Below are positions 16,388 through 24,442 of a DNA stretch of 64,000 nucleotides, piece by piece. The stretch lies in assembly GCA_965276635.1 (NCBI GenBank), contig CBDIBC010000005.1, positions 496,001 to 560,000 on the forward strand, given 5' to 3'. The notes beneath the pieces were generated by a model that was given only the letters and a program-made list of their open reading frames with translations, did not search any database and was not told where the DNA came from. Source of the DNA: CBDIBC01 sp965276635 (GTDB taxonomy: Bacteria > Actinomycetota > Acidimicrobiia > Acidimicrobiales > Palsa-688). Position 1 is the first letter of the stretch. Each line of letters starts with the position of its first letter. The position numbers and the translations under genes are program-made.

Positions 16388-18115
16388 GTGTCGGTCGAAG
16401 ACGTGGGCATGAGTAGGGCAGCCGGCGCGTCCCTGTTCCGGCTGGCCTTCGAGCAGTCCCCCGACCCGGCCGGCTTCGCCACGCTCGACGGCGAGTGGCT
16501 CCGGCTGAACGATGCGGCCCGTGATCTGCTGGGCGCCACCCGCCGGGAGCTGATCGGCAGCCGGAGCGCCTGGCTGGTCGATCGTCCGGGATCGGCGGCG
16601 CCGATCTCCCGGTTCGCGACGGCGCTCGGGGCGCCCGATAGCGCCGTGTACCTGGAGGTCACGGTGTCGACGGTGACGGCCGGCGCCGAGCGGGTCCTGT
16701 ACGTCCAGATGCGGGACACGACCCAGAGTCGAGTGGAGCAGGAACGGCTGGTCCACCTGGCGGGCCACGATGCGTTGACCGGCCTGTTGAACCGGGGCGT
16801 GTTCCTCGATCACCTCGACCGCGCCATCCGGCGGGGGCGGATCACCAGCTCATCGGTCGGCGTGCTCCTGGCCGACCTCGACCAGTTCAAGCTGGTGAAC
16901 GACTCGCTGGGCCATCCGGCCGGCGATCAGCTGCTGGTGACCCTCGCGCCGCTGCTCGAGTCGGCCCTCAGGAGCGGCGACGCCCTGGCGCGCTTCGGCG
17001 GCGACGAGTTCGTGGTGCTCATGCGTGACGTGGCCGACGAGGACGACGCCCTGCGTCGAGCGGCGGCGATGGCCGAGGCCCTGACCCATCCGGTGATCCT
17101 GCCGAACGGCCCGCACCAGGTCTCGGCCAGCATTGGCATCGCACTGAGCGGGAGGCGCACGACCGTCGATCAGCTGCTGGCCGATGCCGATACGGCGATG
17201 TACCAGGCCAAGGCTCGAGGCCGGGGGTGCGTCGCCCTGTTCGACCAGACCCTTCGCGACGCCAGTCGTCGCCGCCTCGATCTCGAGCACGACCTGCGGC
17301 TGGCCGTGCCCCGATCCCAGTTCGAGCTGCTCTTCCAGCCCGTCGTGAGCAGCGACACCCTGCAACCGAGCGGGATCGAGGCGCTGTTGCGCTGGCACCA
17401 CCCCACGAGGGGGCTGCTCGGTCCGGGCGAGTTCGTCGCCGTCGCCGAGGAGACCGGCGCCATCCGCGAGATCGGCAGCTGGGTCATCCACGAGGCGTGC
17501 CGGCAGCTCCGGCGATGGCTGGGCCTGGTCGACACCGGCGACCGCCCCTTCCGGGTGGCCGTCAATGTCTCGGGCGTGCAGCTCATGCAAGCCGACTTCG
17601 ACCAGGTGGTCCGCTCGGCGCTGCGAGCCAGCGGCCTCGACGCCCGGCACCTGGGCCTGGAGATCACCGAGAGCGTGCTGCTCGCCGCCGACGACGAGCT
17701 GACCCGGCGGCTGGAGGCGGTGAAGGCCCTCGGCGTCCGCCTGCTCCTCGACGACTTCGGGACCGGCTACTCGTCGCTGTCGTACCTGCACCGCTACCCG
17801 ATCGACGTGCTGAAGATCGACCGCAGCTTCGTCAGCGGGTCCACCGAGCCACGGTCGGCTGCCATCGTGGAGGCGATCATCCGCCTGGCCCGGGCGTTGG
17901 GTCTGGAGGTGGTGGCCGAAGGCATCGAGACCGACGAGCAGTTGCGCCTGCTGCGGGCGCTGGGCTGCCATCGCTTGCAGGGCTTCCACATCTGTCGGCC
18001 GCTCGTCGCCGATCAGGTGGGGCCCTGGCTGGTCAGCCAGGGGGCACCGCGAGCTGCCCGGCCGGCGGAGGGCAACGCCCCCTCGCCGCACCTGGGCGCC
18101 CCCACCATGGGCTGA
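16388..18115 (+). CDS. PAS-GGDEF-EAL protein (cyclic di-GMP turnover)
   Basis: A 575-residue cytoplasmic protein. It has a PAS sensor domain (about 15-130) and a diguanylate cyclase domain with intact RFGGDEF near residue 203 plus an RxxD inhibitory site (RSGD) five residues before it. The phosphodiesterase domain has EAL near 331, LDDFGTGYSSL, KIDRSFV and VAEGIE. Both activities look possible, so it may be bifunctional. No membrane segment is seen. GTG 16388 is used; ATG 16409 is an alternative. Its last 103 bases overlap the convergent gene on the other strand. Confidence 0.9.
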   Translation: MSVEDVGMSRAAGASLFRLAFEQSPDPAGFATLDGEWLRLNDAARDLLGATRRELIGSRSAWLVDRPGSAAPISRFATALGAPDSAVYLEVTVSTVTAGAERVLYVQMRDTTQSRVEQERLVHLAGHDALTGLLNRGVFLDHLDRAIRRGRITSSSVGVLLADLDQFKLVNDSLGHPAGDQLLVTLAPLLESALRSGDALARFGGDEFVVLMRDVADEDDALRRAAAMAEALTHPVILPNGPHQVSASIGIALSGRRTTVDQLLADADTAMYQAKARGRGCVALFDQTLRDASRRRLDLEHDLRLAVPRSQFELLFQPVVSSDTLQPSGIEALLRWHHPTRGLLGPGEFVAVAEETGAIREIGSWVIHEACRQLRRWLGLVDTGDRPFRVAVNVSGVQLMQADFDQVVRSALRASGLDARHLGLEITESVLLAADDELTRRLEAVKALGVRLLLDDFGTGYSSLSYLHRYPIDVLKIDRSFVSGSTEPRSAAIVEAIIRLARALGLEVVAEGIETDEQLRLLRALGCHRLQGFHICRPLVADQVGPWLVSQGAPRAARPAEGNAPSPHLGAPTMG

Positions 18116-18678
18116 GACCCGACGGCACGGGCGACGTCCGCCAGCGCTCGGGCCACCAGGTCCCCGTGGTCCCGGCGCACGCCCACCGGCAGCTCCAGCT
18201 GCGCCCCGCCACCCGAGGCGTTCACCGGGTTCCCCGAGTGCAGGCCGCGCAGCTCCGGCGGGATGGCGGCGATGTCGTCGATCACCGACGCTGCGGGTAG
18301 GAGCGCCCGCAGCGCCCCACCCAACCGTCGCGCCAGGGTCCGGTCGGCGCCGCCCACCAGGACGTCGAGGGGTCGACCGATCCGCCCGTAGCCGTGGACG
18401 GCGACGACGGCGCCGACGTGATCGAGGAACGCCCGCAACGCCGGGGACGAGCCGGGGTCAACCTGGGCCGAAGGGACGTGCCAGCGCAACGCGGCGGGTT
18501 GCTCCACCGTGTAGAGGGAGGCATCCGCCCGGTCGGCGGCGGCCACGGCGATCTCCAGCGTCCCCGCTTCGAGACCCCCGTGGAAGGCCATCACCCCGAA
18601 CGGGGACCGCAACGCCACCCGCTCCACCACGGCTCGATGGGCGAGCAACGTCGACCATTCCACCTGGCGCGCCGGCAT
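18013..18678 (-). CDS. Poly-gamma-glutamate hydrolase family protein
   Basis: A 221-residue protein matching the YjqB/phage poly-gamma-glutamate hydrolase family. The zinc-site motif FGVMAFHGGLEAGTLEIA (27-44) and the later HVPSAQ, VHGYG and GLHSGNPVN segments follow the family order. The last 35 residues are non-homologous and lie antisense over the 3' end of the GGDEF-EAL gene. The family cleaves poly-gamma-glutamate; the natural substrate here is not evident. Confidence 0.78.
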   Translation of the reverse strand: MPARQVEWSTLLAHRAVVERVALRSPFGVMAFHGGLEAGTLEIAVAAADRADASLYTVEQPAALRWHVPSAQVDPGSSPALRAFLDHVGAVVAVHGYGRIGRPLDVLVGGADRTLARRLGGALRALLPAASVIDDIAAIPPELRGLHSGNPVNASGGGAQLELPVGVRRDHGDLVARALADVARAVGSQPMVGAPRCGEGALPSAGRAARGAPWLTSQGPT

Positions 18679-18715
18679 CCCTCCTATCCTGGTCCCTCGG
18701 CGGGCGGCCGTAGGT

Positions 18716-19516
18716 TCAACCGGTCAGGAACTCGATCACCGCAGCGACGAACGGCGGGCTCACCACGGCAGCCAGGTGATCGCCGGGCACCAGCTGCAGC
18801 CGGGACCCTCCGATGGCGTCGGCCAGCACCTCGGGGTGGCCTGCGAGGGGGTCGCGGTCGCCGGCCAGCACCAGGGTCGGGGCGGTGATCAGCTCCAGCG
18901 GGATCCGCGCCGCGTGCGCCGACAGAGCCTGGGCGGCCAGCGCCAGGCGATCGGCTCCGGATGCATCGGCGAAGGCGCGAAACTCAGCGGCAACCGGATC
19001 GGCGGTGCCGGCCGGATCCTCGGCCAGCAGGGCGTCAGCGAGCGCCCGGGGGTCGAGGCTACGGGTGTCGACCCCGCCCCGCTCGACTACACCGCTGCCC
19101 ACCCCTCCGACCACCAGGCGCCGGATGCGCGACTCGAAGGTGGCGGCCAGCAGCGAGACGACGGCGCCCATGGAGTAGCCAACCAGATCCACCTCGTCGG
19201 CGCCGATGACATCGAAGAGGCGGCGCATGTCGCGGGCCATGACAGCCTCGCCGTAGCGAGCCGGGTCGTGCGGCTTGTCGGAGTCGCCGTGGCCGCGCGC
19301 ATCGTGGGCCACCACCTGACGGCCGGCGGCGAGCAGGGCGTCGACGATGCCGGGGGCCACCCAGTTCGTCTCGGCGCTGGCCGCGAACCCGTGGTGCAAG
19401 ACAACTACAGGGCGGTCGCCGGCCGGCCCCCACACACGATAGGCGAGGGCAAGGCCGTCGGGGGTGAGGAACCGGCGGGAGCGGGGGGGCCGGGCCGGCG
19501 AAGGGATGACGTCCAC
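18716..19516 (-). CDS. Alpha/beta hydrolase
   Basis: A 266-residue alpha/beta-fold enzyme with the nucleophile elbow GYSMG, an oxyanion-hole HHGFAAS stretch, an acid Asp in LVLAGDRDPL, and a C-terminal His in PGDHLAAV. DARGHGDSDKP is the typical strand-4 motif. A single gene, convergent with nothing close by. It could be an esterase, haloperoxidase-like or C-C hydrolase; sequence alone does not decide. Confidence 0.85.
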   Translation of the reverse strand: MDVIPSPARPPRSRRFLTPDGLALAYRVWGPAGDRPVVVLHHGFAASAETNWVAPGIVDALLAAGRQVVAHDARGHGDSDKPHDPARYGEAVMARDMRRLFDVIGADEVDLVGYSMGAVVSLLAATFESRIRRLVVGGVGSGVVERGGVDTRSLDPRALADALLAEDPAGTADPVAAEFRAFADASGADRLALAAQALSAHAARIPLELITAPTLVLAGDRDPLAGHPEVLADAIGGSRLQLVPGDHLAAVVSPPFVAAVIEFLTG

Positions 19517-19584
19517 GGCGAAGGACGGTAGGCGCTGGCCGAGGCCGACGCAGCCGATGCCCTCACCGGGGGTACCGTGAGGCT

Positions 19585-19899
19585 GTGCCCACCATCGAGG
19601 TGCCCCTTTCCCCGACCGATGCCGGGGAGGAGGGCGTGGACCAACCGTTCACCGACGAAGAGCTGACCGAGCTGGCGCTGGCCGCCGATCCCGCCGTCCC
19701 CCTCGCTGACGATGCCATCCCCTTTGCCCCGAACGCCGACCGGCACATCAGCTTCCTCCCGCAGTGGTACATGCCCCCGGTGATGCTGCGGACACCGAAG
19801 CGCTGGCACCGCTGGGCGATCGTCGCCGTTGTCGTGGCGTTCGTCACCATCGACCTGTTCGGCCTGTGCAGCACGTACGGCCCCCTGAGCGCGGCCTGA
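19585..19899 (+). CDS. Small membrane protein of unknown function
   Basis: 104 residues: an acidic N-terminal half (about 1-60), a conserved-looking FLPQWYMPP patch, a basic stretch (RTPKRWHRW) and one membrane helix (WAIVAVVVAFVTIDLFGLC) near the end. Start GTG 19585. Not recognised beyond this. The basic-before-helix pattern predicts the N terminus inside the cell. Confidence 0.6.
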   Translation: MPTIEVPLSPTDAGEEGVDQPFTDEELTELALAADPAVPLADDAIPFAPNADRHISFLPQWYMPPVMLRTPKRWHRWAIVAVVVAFVTIDLFGLCSTYGPLSAA

Positions 19900-19936
19900 G
19901 CCGGGACATCCGCTCGGTCGGCGCCCCCACGTCCGC

Positions 19937-20518
19937 TCAGGCGGGTCGTCCGGCGGCGGTGGCCCCAGGCACCTCGACCAGGCGGCCGGTGGCCACGTCG
20001 TAGATGTAGCCGTAGACGGGGATGCGGCCAGGCACGAGCGGGTGGGCTCGGATACGAGCCACGTCGTCGACCACGCTCTGGGCGTTGTCGCTGATGGTCA
20101 GCCAGTCGACATATGTCGCCTCGGCCGAGCCAGGACCGGCCCCGACATCGCTGAACCCGTCGGCGCCGAGCTGCGCCGTCTCCAGGCTGCTGGCCAACAG
20201 GCCCCGCATGACGTCGTCGGTGAAGGACTCCATACCGCAGTTCGAATGATGGATGACGAACCACTCACTGGTCGCGAGCAGCTTGTAGGAGATGACCAGG
20301 GACCGGATGGCGTCGTCGCTGGCCCGGCCGCCGGCATTGCGGATGACGTGGGCGTCGCCCTCGCTGAGGCCTGCGTACTTGGCCGGGTCCAGCCGGGCGT
20401 CCATGCACGTGAGGATGGCGAAGCCTCGCGCCGGCGGCAACGCCAGGTCGCCCTTGGTGCCGAACGATGCCGCGTACTCCTCGTTGGCCCGCAGGACCTC
20501 GTCGCGGATGGTCGACAT
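19937..20518 (-). CDS. Beta-class carbonic anhydrase
   Basis: A 193-residue zinc enzyme that interconverts CO2 and bicarbonate. The zinc ligands are present as Cys38-x-Asp40-x-Arg42 (LTCMDARLDP) and His91-x2-Cys94 (IHHSNCGM). The length and the Asp/Arg dyad fit the compact actinobacterial beta class. It has its own AT-rich promoter region with an inverted repeat at 20566-20593. Confidence 0.92.
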   Translation of the reverse strand: MSTIRDEVLRANEEYAASFGTKGDLALPPARGFAILTCMDARLDPAKYAGLSEGDAHVIRNAGGRASDDAIRSLVISYKLLATSEWFVIHHSNCGMESFTDDVMRGLLASSLETAQLGADGFSDVGAGPGSAEATYVDWLTISDNAQSVVDDVARIRAHPLVPGRIPVYGYIYDVATGRLVEVPGATAAGRPA

Positions 20519-20565
20519 TGGCGTCTCGCTTTCGTTGTGTTTCGTGGGCGCACGTCGGCCCGGCG

Positions 20566-20603
20566 CTAATCAAGTATAATCCGATAGGATTAGTCATGTT
20601 TAA
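20566..20603 (-). promoter_or_regulatory. Promoter and candidate operator of the carbonic anhydrase gene
   Basis: In this GC-rich genome a 40-bp AT-rich patch stands out. On the minus strand it holds a -10 TATACT (20578-20573) and a weak -35 (TAAACA, 18-bp spacer). A perfect inverted repeat TAATCC-gata-GGATTA (20577-20592) covers the -10/-35 gap, and an outer pair CTAATC/GATTAG (20566-20571, 20588-20593) overlaps it. A dimeric repressor bound there would block the promoter; which one is unknown. Confidence 0.5.
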
Positions 20604-20646
20604 CGCTCGGGTGGCTCCTCGTCAAGCAGACCGACCGGCCACCCAC

Positions 20647-20700
20647 GCATCGTTCGCGCCATAGCCCAGCAACGTGCCTGGGGTATCGCGCAAACGATGC
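20647..20700. repeat. 54-bp intergenic palindrome, copy 2
   Basis: Same length and layout as copy 1: arms GCATCGTTCGCGC (20647-20659) and GCGCAAACGATGC (20688-20700) with one mismatch. The inner TAGCCCAG and CTGGGGTA are less well paired. A half-arm-like CCCATCGTTCGCCCG follows at about 20716. It sits between the carbonic anhydrase gene and the 3' end of the ATP-grasp gene. Confidence 0.82.
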
Positions 20701-20747
20701 GGTGAGTGCGCCGACCCCATCGTTCGCCCGCCCCGCCAGCCAGTCCG

Positions 20748-21806
20748 TCAGGGATCGAGCAGCGTCAGCTCGAACGCCGGCGCCGCGGCACGCACCGACA
20801 GCCCGGCCGTCTCGGGGAAGAGGAGGTCGAGGAACCGGGCCGCGGTGGGGTGCGGCTCGTGGTTCGCCAGTCCCGGCTGCTCGTTGACCTCGATGATCAC
20901 CGCCCCGGGCTGATCGACCGCGTCGACCATGAGGTCGACGCCGGCCACCGGCAGGTCGATGGCTGCGGCGGCGGCCACCGCCAGCTCGGCCAGCTGCGGG
21001 TGGATGTCGGCCGTGGCATCGCAGATGGTGCCACCGGCGTGGACGTTGGCGGTGCGGCCCACCACCAGCTCCTCCCCGACACCGAGCACCGTGTCCAGGT
21101 CGTAGCCGGCGGCCAGCGATGCGGCCAGCACGTCGCCGGCGGCGACCCCGGGCACCGTTGCTGCCGGCGCCATCCCGCAAACCCCTCCGCCCCCGTGGTG
21201 TCGGCCCCAGCGTCCTGGCGGCCGGGTCACGCCGGCCAGCTCGGCGATGGTCGACTTCCCGTCGCCGGCGACGGTGGCGCAGCGTCGCACGGCCGCCGCC
21301 ACCACCGCGCCGGCGATCACCAGCACCCGCAGGTCCACGCCGGGCACCTCCTGCTCGAGCAGGACGGCAGGCCCGTGGTGGCGGGCCAGGCGGCGCGCCG
21401 CCTCGAGGGCGGCCGGCTGCGATACCCCGATGGTCACGCCGGCGCCCCCCTCGCCCCGGGTGGGCTTGACCACGATGCGACCGTGGGCGTCGAGGAAGTC
21501 GGTGTCGGCCCGGTCGAAGGTGGCCAGACGGCCGATGGGGATCGGCAGGCCCGCCCCGGCCAGTGCCGCCCGGGTCAGCGGCTTGTCGTCGCAGCGCCGG
21601 AAGGCGACCGCGCTGGTCAGCTCGGACAGCGACTGGATGGTGGTGAGCGTCCGGTCGCGGCAACGCAGGCGCAGCTCCCCCATGACCGGATCGACGATCT
21701 CCACCCGGATGCCGCGAGCCAGCGCCTCGTCCACGATGATGCGGGTGTAGATGTTGATGCGGTCGTACCCGGCCGGCGACGGGCCTGCGGCCACACGGGG
21801 GATCAC
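20748..21806 (-). CDS. ATP-grasp ligase, N-acetylglutaminylglutamine synthetase-like (no GNAT domain)
   Basis: A 352-residue ATP-grasp enzyme. SLSELTSAVAFRRCDDKPLT, VVKPTRGEGGAGVTI and the C-terminal EVNEQPGLANHEPHPTAARF follow the ligase half of NAGGN synthetase (the ngg/TIGR03103 type). The usual N-terminal acetyltransferase half is absent: the protein begins directly before the ligase domain (GYDRINIYTRIIVDEALARG). GTG 21806 overlaps the stop of the C26 gene. With the amidotransferase upstream it should join two glutamine-type residues into a small dipeptide osmolyte; the lack of an acetyltransferase makes the exact product uncertain. Confidence 0.82.
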   Translation of the reverse strand: MIPRVAAGPSPAGYDRINIYTRIIVDEALARGIRVEIVDPVMGELRLRCRDRTLTTIQSLSELTSAVAFRRCDDKPLTRAALAGAGLPIPIGRLATFDRADTDFLDAHGRIVVKPTRGEGGAGVTIGVSQPAALEAARRLARHHGPAVLLEQEVPGVDLRVLVIAGAVVAAAVRRCATVAGDGKSTIAELAGVTRPPGRWGRHHGGGGVCGMAPAATVPGVAAGDVLAASLAAGYDLDTVLGVGEELVVGRTANVHAGGTICDATADIHPQLAELAVAAAAAIDLPVAGVDLMVDAVDQPGAVIIEVNEQPGLANHEPHPTAARFLDLLFPETAGLSVRAAAPAFELTLLDP

Positions 21807-22594
21807 GCCACCCTCTCCGCGGCCTCCGCCGCCCGGACCCCCGCCACCGGGACGGGCATGGCGGCCAGCCCCGACGCGGGCCCGGCGCGCCGGGCTCGCG
21901 CCGCGTCAACCAGCCATGAGAAGAGGGCTCGCTGGGCCGGCCGGTGGGTGAGCAGCTCGGGGTGCCACTGGACGCCGAGCGTGCGCCGGCCGACCAGCCC
22001 TTCGATGGCTTCCACCGTGCCGTCGGGTGACCGGGCCGCCACCCGCAGGCCGGCGCCGAGGCGGTCCACGGCCTGGTGGTGCAAGGAGTTCACGCCGATG
22101 CGGGCACCCACCAGCTCATGGAGCAACGTCGCCTGATCCACGTCGACGAGATGGACGGTGCCCCGCTCGTGGCCAGGGACCCGGTGCCGCTGGTCGGTGA
22201 CGTCGGGCAGGTGGCCGACGAGGGTTCCGCCCATGGCCACGTTCATAGCTTGGAGGCCGCGGCAGATGCCGAGCACCGGGACCCGGCGCCGGTCGGCCGC
22301 GGCTACCAGGGCCAGCTCCCAGCGGTCCCGTTCGATGTCCACCTCGGACAGGTCGGTCGCAGGATCGGCCGGCGAGCGGCCGTAGGTCACCGGGTCGAGG
22401 TCGCCACCACCGCTGAGGAGGATGCCGTCGAGCTCCTCGACGACCGCGTCGGCGTCGGCGTCGTCGAGGATCGGTACCACCAACGGCAGCCCATCCGCGG
22501 CCCGGACGGCACGGACATAGACCCGGTTCACGGCCGCGACGGGCAGCGAGGCGATCGCGCTCGTCGACGACACCACCCCGATTCGAGCCTGCAC
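21803..22594 (-). CDS. Peptidase C26 / gamma-glutamyl hydrolase family protein
   Basis: A 263-residue class-I glutamine-amidotransferase-like hydrolase (PuuD type). The nucleophile is Cys111 in GICRGLQ, with His211 and Glu213 in QWHPE; the triad is complete. Family members cleave gamma-glutamyl amides. In the canonical NAGGN trio the third gene is a metallopeptidase, so this protein may take over turnover or editing of the dipeptide. The last 30 residues are an Ala/Arg-rich tail. It lies 66 bp after the amidotransferase gene. Confidence 0.83.
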   Translation of the reverse strand: MQARIGVVSSTSAIASLPVAAVNRVYVRAVRAADGLPLVVPILDDADADAVVEELDGILLSGGGDLDPVTYGRSPADPATDLSEVDIERDRWELALVAAADRRRVPVLGICRGLQAMNVAMGGTLVGHLPDVTDQRHRVPGHERGTVHLVDVDQATLLHELVGARIGVNSLHHQAVDRLGAGLRVAARSPDGTVEAIEGLVGRRTLGVQWHPELLTHRPAQRALFSWLVDAARARRAGPASGLAAMPVPVAGVRAAEAAERVA

Positions 22595-22660
22595 GCCTCC
22601 TCTTTTACGCCCCCTGTGTTTCGGGAGGGTTTCTCCGTCCGAACGACTCGATGACGCCGC

Positions 22661-24442
22661 TCAGATCCCGTGGCACTGGAGCCACAGCTCGAGGATGCCG
22701 AGCTCCCAGAGCTTGTTGTACTTCAGCGTCGTCAGCTCCCGAGGATGGTCGCACAGGTAGGCGACGTGGCCCGGGTCGAACAGGCCCCGGTTCACGGCCG
22801 CCGGATCGGTCAGCGCGTCGCGCAGCATGGTCACCAACCGCTCGTCGAGATGGACCAGCGGCGGGACAGGAAAGTAGCCCTTGGGCCGGTCGACCAGCGC
22901 AGCCGGCAGGACTCGACGGGCCATGTCCTTCACCACTCCTTTGCCCCCCTGACCCAGCTTCAACCCTGCGGGGCACGCACCGGCCAGCTCCACCAGCTCG
23001 TGGTCGAGGAACGGCACCCGCGCTTCGAGACCCCAGGCCATGGTCATGTTGTCGACCCGCTTGACGGGATCCTCGGCCAGCATCACCTCCGTGTCGATGC
23101 GCAGGGCCCGGTCGACCGTGGTGGTGGCGCCCGGCCGGGCGAAGTGCTGGCGCAGGAACGCCGCGCTGGGATCGGCGTCCAGGCGTCGGTCCGCACCGAC
23201 CGTGGCCAGGACCTCGGTGTGGGTGCGGTCGCAGAACAGCTCGCCGTAGCGGGCCACGCCTCCGTCGGCGGCATCGTGGGCCGCAGCCATCTTCGGATAC
23301 CAGTGGTAGCCGGCGAAGACCTCGTCGGCACCCTGGCCGGACTGGACGACGTGGACCGCGCGGGCCACCTGCTCGGAGAGCTGGAAGAAGGCGACCACAT
23401 CGTGGCTGACCATCGGTTCGCTCATGGCGGCGATGACTGCGGGCAGGGTGTCGATGACCTCCTCGGTCGGCACCGTCCAGCGGTGGTGATCGGTGCCGTA
23501 GCGCTCGGCCACCATGTCCGACCACACGAACTCGTCGCCGTCCTCGTCGGGGCTGGACTCGAAGCCGATGCTGAAGGTGGCCAGCCGGCCGTGGCCCTCC
23601 TCGGCGATGAGCGCGGTGATGAGGCTGGAGTCGAGGCCGCCCGACAACAAGACGCCGACCGGCACGTCGGCGACCAACCTCCGGCGCACGGCAGTCCGCA
23701 GGGCGGCGTCGACCCGCTCGACCCATTCCCGGGGATCGGCGACGCCGGCGCCCTCCTCCTCGACCCGCAGCGACCAGTACGGGCGGTGCGTCTCGCGCCC
23801 GTCGGCCTCGATCCACGCCACCGTGCCCGGCGCCAGGCGCGTCACCCCGGCGAGCACCGTGCGCTCCTCGGGCACCACTGCGTGGAACGTGAGGTAGTGA
23901 TGGAGGGCGACAGGATCGATGTCAGTGTCGACGTCTCCGCCCGCGAGGAGCGCAGGCAAGGTGCTGGCAAAGCGCAGCCGGTGGGGCCGGCGAGCCAGGT
24001 ACAGGGGCTTCACCCCGAGGCGGTCGCGAGCGAGGAGGGTGCGGCCGGACGCCATCTCCACGACGGCGAAGGCGAACATGCCGAGGAACCGCTCTACGCA
24101 CGCGTCGCCCCAGCGGTGGACCGCCTTCAGGATCACCTCGGTGTCGCTGGTCGAGAAGAACCGGTAGCCGTCGGTCTCCAGGTCCCGACGCAGCTCCCGG
24201 TAGTTGTAGATGCAACCGTTGAACACCACCGCCAGGCCCAGCTCCCGGTCGACCATCGGCTGGTCGCCCCGCCAGCTGAGGTCGATGATCTTCAGGCGCC
24301 GGTGGCCGAGAGCGACGGGTCCTACCGCCCACAGGCCGGTGCCGTCGGGGCCCCGGGCGTGTTGGGCGTCGGCCATACGGGCGACCGCCGCCGTGTCTGC
24401 CGGCACCCCGTCGAAGCGCAGCTCACCGCTTATCCCGCACAC
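22661..24442 (-). CDS. asnO: Asparagine-synthase-like amidotransferase, NAGGN type
   Basis: A 593-residue two-domain enzyme: N-terminal class II glutamine amidotransferase (CGISGELRF, nucleophile Cys2) and C-terminal asparagine-synthase ATPase (LLSGGLDSSLITALI, pyrophosphate loop). The initiator GTG at 24442 was chosen because the Cys must follow the removed Met; a longer start would bury it. NAGGN amidotransferases convert the terminal carboxylate of acetylglutaminylglutamine to the amide. The start overlaps the end of the PP2C gene by 13 nt. Confidence 0.87.
   Translation of the reverse strand: MCGISGELRFDGVPADTAAVARMADAQHARGPDGTGLWAVGPVALGHRRLKIIDLSWRGDQPMVDRELGLAVVFNGCIYNYRELRRDLETDGYRFFSTSDTEVILKAVHRWGDACVERFLGMFAFAVVEMASGRTLLARDRLGVKPLYLARRPHRLRFASTLPALLAGGDVDTDIDPVALHHYLTFHAVVPEERTVLAGVTRLAPGTVAWIEADGRETHRPYWSLRVEEEGAGVADPREWVERVDAALRTAVRRRLVADVPVGVLLSGGLDSSLITALIAEEGHGRLATFSIGFESSPDEDGDEFVWSDMVAERYGTDHHRWTVPTEEVIDTLPAVIAAMSEPMVSHDVVAFFQLSEQVARAVHVVQSGQGADEVFAGYHWYPKMAAAHDAADGGVARYGELFCDRTHTEVLATVGADRRLDADPSAAFLRQHFARPGATTTVDRALRIDTEVMLAEDPVKRVDNMTMAWGLEARVPFLDHELVELAGACPAGLKLGQGGKGVVKDMARRVLPAALVDRPKGYFPVPPLVHLDERLVTMLRDALTDPAAVNRGLFDPGHVAYLCDHPRELTTLKYNKLWELGILELWLQCHGI

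Noticed and set aside
20711..20735. Fourth palindrome copy
   Set aside because: Only a half arm (ATCGTTCG) is present without partner.
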